In this document: positions 60,121-64,000 of the stretch, piece by piece | Layout: each line of letters begins with the position of its first letter | Position numbering within the stretch: the first letter of the stretch is position 1 | Source: Strigamia acuminata | Taxonomy: Eukaryota > Arthropoda > Chilopoda > Geophilomorpha > Linotaeniidae | Direction of reading: 5' to 3' | Assembly (NCBI GenBank): GCA_949358305.1 | Contig: OX442315.1 | Location: forward strand, 1,984,001 to 2,048,000 | Length of the DNA stretch: 64,000 nucleotides | The notes under the pieces: model-generated | The model's database searches: none | Seen by the model: only the letters and a program-made list of their open reading frames with translations | Told to the model about the DNA's origin: nothing | Made by a program: the position numbers and the translations under genes

Positions 60121-61329
60121 TTAAAAAAACAGTCTAATGAGGTAACTGCGCTCCTTGATTATCATGCGACAAATATGACATTTCAGCAACACATTTACTT
60201 CAACCATCTTTTTCACACATACAGAACATGCCATGTGACCACACCTGTAAACAATGTTACACTGGTGTACAAAACATATCTGACAGGTGGAATCATTTAT
60301 CTCTTGCTGCACCACCAATCCTTGAGATGCATCACTCAGAATCCGGATGAACTCCAACGACAATGTGTGAACTTCCGACGGTAGCGACCTAATCACACGC
60401 AAACGTTCCTGTTCTTGAATATTTCCCCACTCATCAGGCGTTGCTAAATACCCTCTCTCTTCAAGAGTGAAAACCGGTGGTTCAAGCGCTGGTGTTGAGA
60501 TGTTTTGTCTGGCTTGCCGACGTTGCGTCGAAGTGGTAACGTCTACAATGCCTGTGACTAAATTAGGTGTTGGCCGCTGCCTACGGGAACCATGTGTAGA
60601 TCTTTCTGTTAGGTTAGACAGAGGGTATATACGAGGTCGACCACGAGGACGTTTAGGGGTTGCCAAACCACGGGTGGTATTGCGTGCAACACGCCTTTCC
60701 CCCTGAGTTGTTCCAATTACAGTTGGTGTACACAACTCTGCGCGAATTGGTGGGGTTACAGTTGGTGTAGTCACCCCTGGGCGAATGGGTGGGGTTACAG
60801 TTAGTGTAGTCACCCCTGGGCGAATGGGTGGGGTTACAGTTAGTGTAGTCACCCCTGGGCGAATGGGTGGGATTACAGTTAGTGTAGTCATCCCTGGGCT
60901 AATGGGTGGAATTGCAGTTGGTGTACCCAACTCTGCGCGAATGGGTGGGGTTACAGTTGGTGTAGGCAACACTGGGCAAATGGGTTTGACCACTGTTGGT
61001 GTAGGCAACCCTGCGCGAATGGGTGGGATTACAGTTGGTGTAGGCAACTCTGCGCGAATGGGTGTGGTTACAGTTGGTGTACCCAACTCTGCGCGAATGG
61101 GTGGGGTTACAGTTGGTGTAGTCACCCCTGCGCGAATGGGTTTGACCACTGTTGGTGTAGGCAACCCTGCTTGAATGGGTTGGATCACAGTTGGTGTAGC
61201 CAACACTGCCTGAGTGGGTGGGCTTTCAGTTGGTGAAAGCAATAAGCCATTTGTAGGAAACCCATCGTCATGGTTTGACCCGATTCTTATTACTGTGACA
61301 CAATATATGATTTCTTTAGATAAATCCAT
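60121..61329 (-). CDS. RING-type E3 ligase with AT-hook and repeat region
   Basis: The C-terminal 52 residues are an IAP-type RING finger (CQIC, YRCGHMACSVC, LKCHICR: C3HC4 order, about 351-389). In front is an AT-hook (KRPRGRPRIY, about 229-238). The N-terminal half is about thirteen copies of a 13-residue unit (TPTVTPPIRAELG type). RING proteins of this type are ubiquitin ligases; lefaviral IAPs and related proteins use them against apoptosis. No BIR domain is present, so the name IAP is not justified. I took the ATG at 61329; the frame is open two codons further to a TTG. It converges with the LEF-8-like gene and has GC-richer repeats than its neighbours. Confidence 0.75.
   Translation of the reverse strand: MDLSKEIIYCVTVIRIGSNHDDGFPTNGLLLSPTESPPTQAVLATPTVIQPIQAGLPTPTVVKPIRAGVTTPTVTPPIRAELGTPTVTTPIRAELPTPTVIPPIRAGLPTPTVVKPICPVLPTPTVTPPIRAELGTPTAIPPISPGMTTLTVIPPIRPGVTTLTVTPPIRPGVTTLTVTPPIRPGVTTPTVTPPIRAELCTPTVIGTTQGERRVARNTTRGLATPKRPRGRPRIYPLSNLTERSTHGSRRQRPTPNLVTGIVDVTTSTQRRQARQNISTPALEPPVFTLEERGYLATPDEWGNIQEQERLRVIRSLPSEVHTLSLEFIRILSDASQGLVVQQEINDSTCQICFVHQCNIVYRCGHMACSVCVKKMVEVNVLLKCHICRMIIKERSYLIRLFF
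60715..61240 (-). repeat. 39-bp in-frame tandem repeat inside the RING gene
   Basis: About thirteen degenerate copies of a 39-bp unit (core ggggttacagttggtgta) encode Thr/Pro/Ile-rich peptides. The three central copies are nearly identical, showing recent expansion. Confidence 0.93.
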
Positions 61330-61915
61330 CTTCAAAACAAAATTAGCTGGTTGGGTATGTTTACCTAGATATTAGATGGTGATTATGAAAAACAATGGCT
61401 GTAAGGTACGTACCCTTTACGGGTAAATCTTGTGTCACAATGCGCGGACCTGAAATACAATATGTCCAATGGGCAAGCTTAAGTCACAATGTGTGGGCGT
61501 GATGGAAAACAGTATGTTTTATGTGTGTTTTATGGCTGAAGTCACAATGCGCAGACATGGGACACAGTGTGTGGAGTTAACCCATGCAAATGTTTGAGAT
61601 GCACACATGCTTGACTTAAATATGGCTTTATAATATTTCTATTTGTTCTTATTATTTTTAATTAGATTTACCAGTATTCGTTTAATTAAAACACGGATTA
61701 TGTAACATTTGTTTATAATAATAATATATACAGTTCATTGCAATTACAATACATTCCAAAATGCATTAGGCGCGTTCAATTCCGAATTATCAAAATCTTA
61801 TTTCAAAACCTTGATTACAGAATCGGTTTTTAACTTTGAACGAGTTAAAAACCGATTCTATAATCAAGGTTTTGATAATCTATTTAAATTATTATTTATT
61901 TATTTTAATAAATAA

Positions 61916-61966
<51 letters not shown>

Positions 61967-62351
61967 TAATTTAAATGTACTTACATTTTTTATGTGCTTC
62001 CGTCGATCTATTTGATTTCAAAATAAACGCCAAAAAAAAGTGTTAAAACGGGTTAAAATCCCAAGAATTATGAGAATTGGATAATAGGAGAACCTTGGTG
62101 GTACCTAATTTACATTCGAAGGGTACTCAAGTGAATACCCTGAAGTTAAAAACAATATTAGTGACTCGTAAAAGCAATTGAAATAAACGGTGCAATTATT
62201 TGAATAATATAAATTGAATCTATCAAAAAACACAAATTAAAATGCTTAATCAAATAAATCAAATCCTTCAGATTTTACATCTACAAACTCTTAAAATAAA
62301 ATACCCTGTATATAAAAAAGCTATTAGCTGAAGAAAACTATTCCACACATC
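61330..62351. other. Spacer with hairpin and microsatellite
   Basis: Three imperfect copies of gtcacaatgcgc[ag]gac-type words lie at about 61434-61560. A hairpin is at 61805-61873 and an (aata)n/(aat)n microsatellite at 61906-61970. The last 250 bp are AT-rich and should hold the promoter of the next ORF. No gene. Confidence 0.45.
61769..61873. mobile_element. Hairpin MITE, family related to BEN intron 1
   Basis: It begins gcgcgttcaattccgaatta, shared with 25915, and contains a 31-bp almost perfect hairpin: aaccttgattacagaatcgg (61807) against ccgattctataatcaaggtt. Confidence 0.6.
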
Positions 62352-63041
62352 ATGTTAACCTTCAATGACTTTAAAGCAAAATTTATTGATCTGTTGTTAA
62401 CGGTTACAGAAAGTTTACAGAGTGTTGTAGGTCATGAAAATGTTTTTATACACAACATGCGAAATCGTGTAATCCCAGGAGTGATTAATAATTTTGCAAT
62501 GGATGATTACTATAAGTTGGTTAAAACGGCAGCCGCTTATAGATTTCTAAGATTAAAAGGTTCACATGACAATATTAGTTTTGAGACATATTTCACACAC
62601 AGCACGGTTCATAATTTTGAAAATATAATTTCGCTAGTTGAAAACAACCGTCATATCATTAATAACGATAAATTAATCGAAAATATATACCATGACATAG
62701 AAGATTGGCTAATGGAATGTATTGATAAAGAGATAGAATTTATATTTACAAAGCTTAACTGTATAATGATAGATAAAAGCGTATCTCAGGAATTTTTAAA
62801 ACCATTAAGTTTTCTAATTGCATATAATCCATTGTTTGAAGAAAGTGAAGAGATCACATGGAAAAACTTTTTGTATGAAATGGTGAACATTGGAATAAAT
62901 GAAAATATGTGTTTAGTGTTTTATCCAAAAAACATGTCATATACATCTCCTGCTACCTCGGTAAGTATGATTCCTACTTCTATAAAGAAGTTGCATAAAC
63001 TATTGAGAGAATTCCATGCATATTACGAACAGTTGCATTAG
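62352..63041 (+). CDS. Hypothetical viral protein, 229 aa
   Basis: This intact ORF encodes a mainly helical protein (LTFNDFKAKFIDLLLTVTES; IEDWLMECIDKEIEFIFTKL) with no membrane segment, zinc motif or catalytic motif I can see. Its composition matches the viral ORFs. The stop codon lies just 4 bp before the start of a Copia LTR, so the retrotransposon has landed at the very end of the gene and may have cut off a few residues. A TATA-like tatataaaaaag lies 40 bp before the ATG. Confidence 0.5.
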   Translation: MLTFNDFKAKFIDLLLTVTESLQSVVGHENVFIHNMRNRVIPGVINNFAMDDYYKLVKTAAAYRFLRLKGSHDNISFETYFTHSTVHNFENIISLVENNRHIINNDKLIENIYHDIEDWLMECIDKEIEFIFTKLNCIMIDKSVSQEFLKPLSFLIAYNPLFEESEEITWKNFLYEMVNIGINENMCLVFYPKNMSYTSPATSVSMIPTSIKKLHKLLREFHAYYEQLH

Positions 63042-63045
63042 TCTC

Positions 63046-63253
63046 TGTTATGAATCCAAAGATAAATCAATGTAGTTTAATACAAAATCAATGCGTCCTC
63101 ACAGTTGTACATTGAGCAGATGAGTGGGGAACACAGGAAGTGAGCACTCCATATATGGTATGATTGTCACCACAGGATACACAAGCAAAAAACTGCACAA
63201 GCTACACTATTAATGACATCAAGTGGTGATTTTCCACATTAAACTTCCCAACA
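63046..63253 (-). mobile_element. Copia 3' LTR
   Basis: On the plus strand it runs from tgttatgaatcc to cttcccaaca, giving TGTT...AACA ends, 208 bp. On the minus strand it is preceded by the purine tract tgggggaatt. It belongs to the element coded at 63391-64000. Confidence 0.7.
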
Positions 63254-63390
63254 AATTCCCCCAAAATCAACAATTCGATTTCGTTACAAAAACACTTCTC
63301 AATAAACACATAATACACTTCTATTCTCACTGTGATTGATAACTAACAATTCAAACAAATTAAAATTAAGCACTGCACACAATAATGTTA

Positions 63391-64000
63391 TTATTCCCCC
63401 ACAGTCTTTAGTCCTAGTGCTTCTAATATTCCGTTTAGTGCAGGTCCGGCTAAAGGCTTCGTTAGAAAGTCCGCCAACATGTCCTCGCTTGGGACATGTT
63501 CCACGATAACGTTTCCATCCTCGATCTCTTGTTTGATGAAATGCACTTTGCGATTTAAGTGCTTGGTCCTCGTCTTCTGTGCACCGCCTCGCAACAGTTT
63601 TACTGCATTCAAACTATCACAGTGCATCGTCGTGGTCTCTCTGTCGTCGACTTCTCCATTTAGTCCAATCGCGAGTTGTTTCAACCAAATTAATTCTCGT
63701 ACTCCTTCGGTCAGCGCCAAGAGCTCACTCTCTGTACTCGACATTGCGACAATCGCCTGTTTCTGGCACTTCCAGTTAATAATCCAACTTCCGTCAAGTG
63801 TGATGAATCCGGTGAATGATCGTGCGTTCGATGTCCGGTCCCAACTCGCGTCCGAGTAGCCGTGGATGTGGCTCTCTTCTCCTCCGTAACTGAGCTTGTA
63901 ATCGATCGTCCCTTTCAAGTATCTCAATACTCGTTTCAATGCGATAAAATGGATTTTGCGTGGGTCCTTGTTATACTGAGATAACAGGCTCATCGGGAAA
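63391..64000 (-). mobile_element. Copia RNase H, partial at the window edge
   Basis: The open frame reads Copia RNase H: YSDASWDRTSNARSFTGFI, MSSTESELLALTEGVRELIW, and the C-terminal RTKHLNRKVHFIKQEI and LADFLTKPLAGP. It continues beyond the window, so integrity upstream cannot be judged. No stops or shifts are seen in the visible part; this copy looks younger than the Copia at 45459-47685 and belongs to a different subfamily. Confidence 0.92.

Noticed and set aside
59866-60384. Plus-strand ORF of 172 codons
   Set aside because: Its first part is the 30-bp repeat and the rest is antisense to the RING finger coding region.
60785-61174. Plus-strand Gly/Val-rich ORF
   Set aside because: It is the antisense shadow of the 39-bp repeat in the RING gene.
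1-64000. tRNA or rRNA genes
   Set aside because: No cloverleaf-compatible A/B box pair or rRNA-like stretch was noticed by eye; a covariance-model scan would be decisive.

Overview
The window looks like animal chromosomal DNA, probably arthropod, that holds a long and apparently endogenous stretch of a large nuclear DNA virus related to Lefavirales/Naldaviricetes (baculovirus and nudivirus relatives). The host setting is shown by a phase-consistent six-exon BEN-domain gene, Gypsy and Copia retrotransposon remnants, a solo LTR, Tc1-like and MULE-like transposase remnants and several hairpin MITEs. The viral setting is shown by AT-rich, intron-less ORFs on both strands with short spacers, whose recognisable products form a coherent set.

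Recognised or likely viral genes are an RPB1/LEF-9-like RNA polymerase subunit (62-2065), a 38K-like HAD phosphatase (2169-2744), a BRO-like protein (2966-3811), a P6.9-like basic RS peptide (18756-18920), a P33-like Erv/ALR thiol oxidase (19523-20200), a LEF-4-like capping enzyme (40397-41668), a PIF-3-like membrane protein (54421-55074), a PIF1-type helicase (55112-56680), an RPB2/LEF-8-like subunit (56943-59669) and a RING E3 with an AT-hook (60121-61329). Two large Cys-rich/coiled-coil paralogues (32490-35431 and 36328-38235), a membrane-anchored fibre-like protein (13197-15302) and about ten unknown ORFs share the same style. AlkB-like dioxygenase, thymidylate synthase, a zinc-finger tyrosine recombinase and an exonuclease-like ORF may be viral or host-derived.

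Layout: 1-6.7 kb viral genes with one host-like island; 6.7-13.1 kb a Gypsy remnant carrying a Ulp1-like protease ORF, then MULE and Tc1 remnants; 13.2-15.3 kb fibre-like gene; 15.4-17 kb a second Gypsy remnant; 17.4-20.2 kb a compact viral block; 20.4-23.5 kb repeats around thymidylate synthase; 23.5-25.3 kb viral ORFs; 25.6-29.5 kb spliced BEN gene; 30.7-38.2 kb viral ORFs with MITEs and a solo LTR; 40-43.8 kb LEF-4 block; 43.8-49.7 kb repeats, an exonuclease-like ORF and a decayed Copia; 49.9-53.1 kb zinc-finger recombinase; 54.4-63 kb PIF-3/helicase/LEF-8/RING block; 63-64 kb another Copia element running off the edge.

As a system, the LEF-4/LEF-8/LEF-9-like proteins would form most of a virus-type RNA polymerase; P33, 38K and P6.9-like proteins act in virion assembly and genome packaging in relatives; PIF-3 acts in oral infectivity. 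Many of these frames are still open while transposons have landed between them, and in one case inside a duplicate gene. That pattern fits a fairly recent endogenisation, or retention of some viral genes by the host. No replicative DNA polymerase, large p143-type helicase or P74 was recognised here. Family names rest on motif reading only; no database search was possible.
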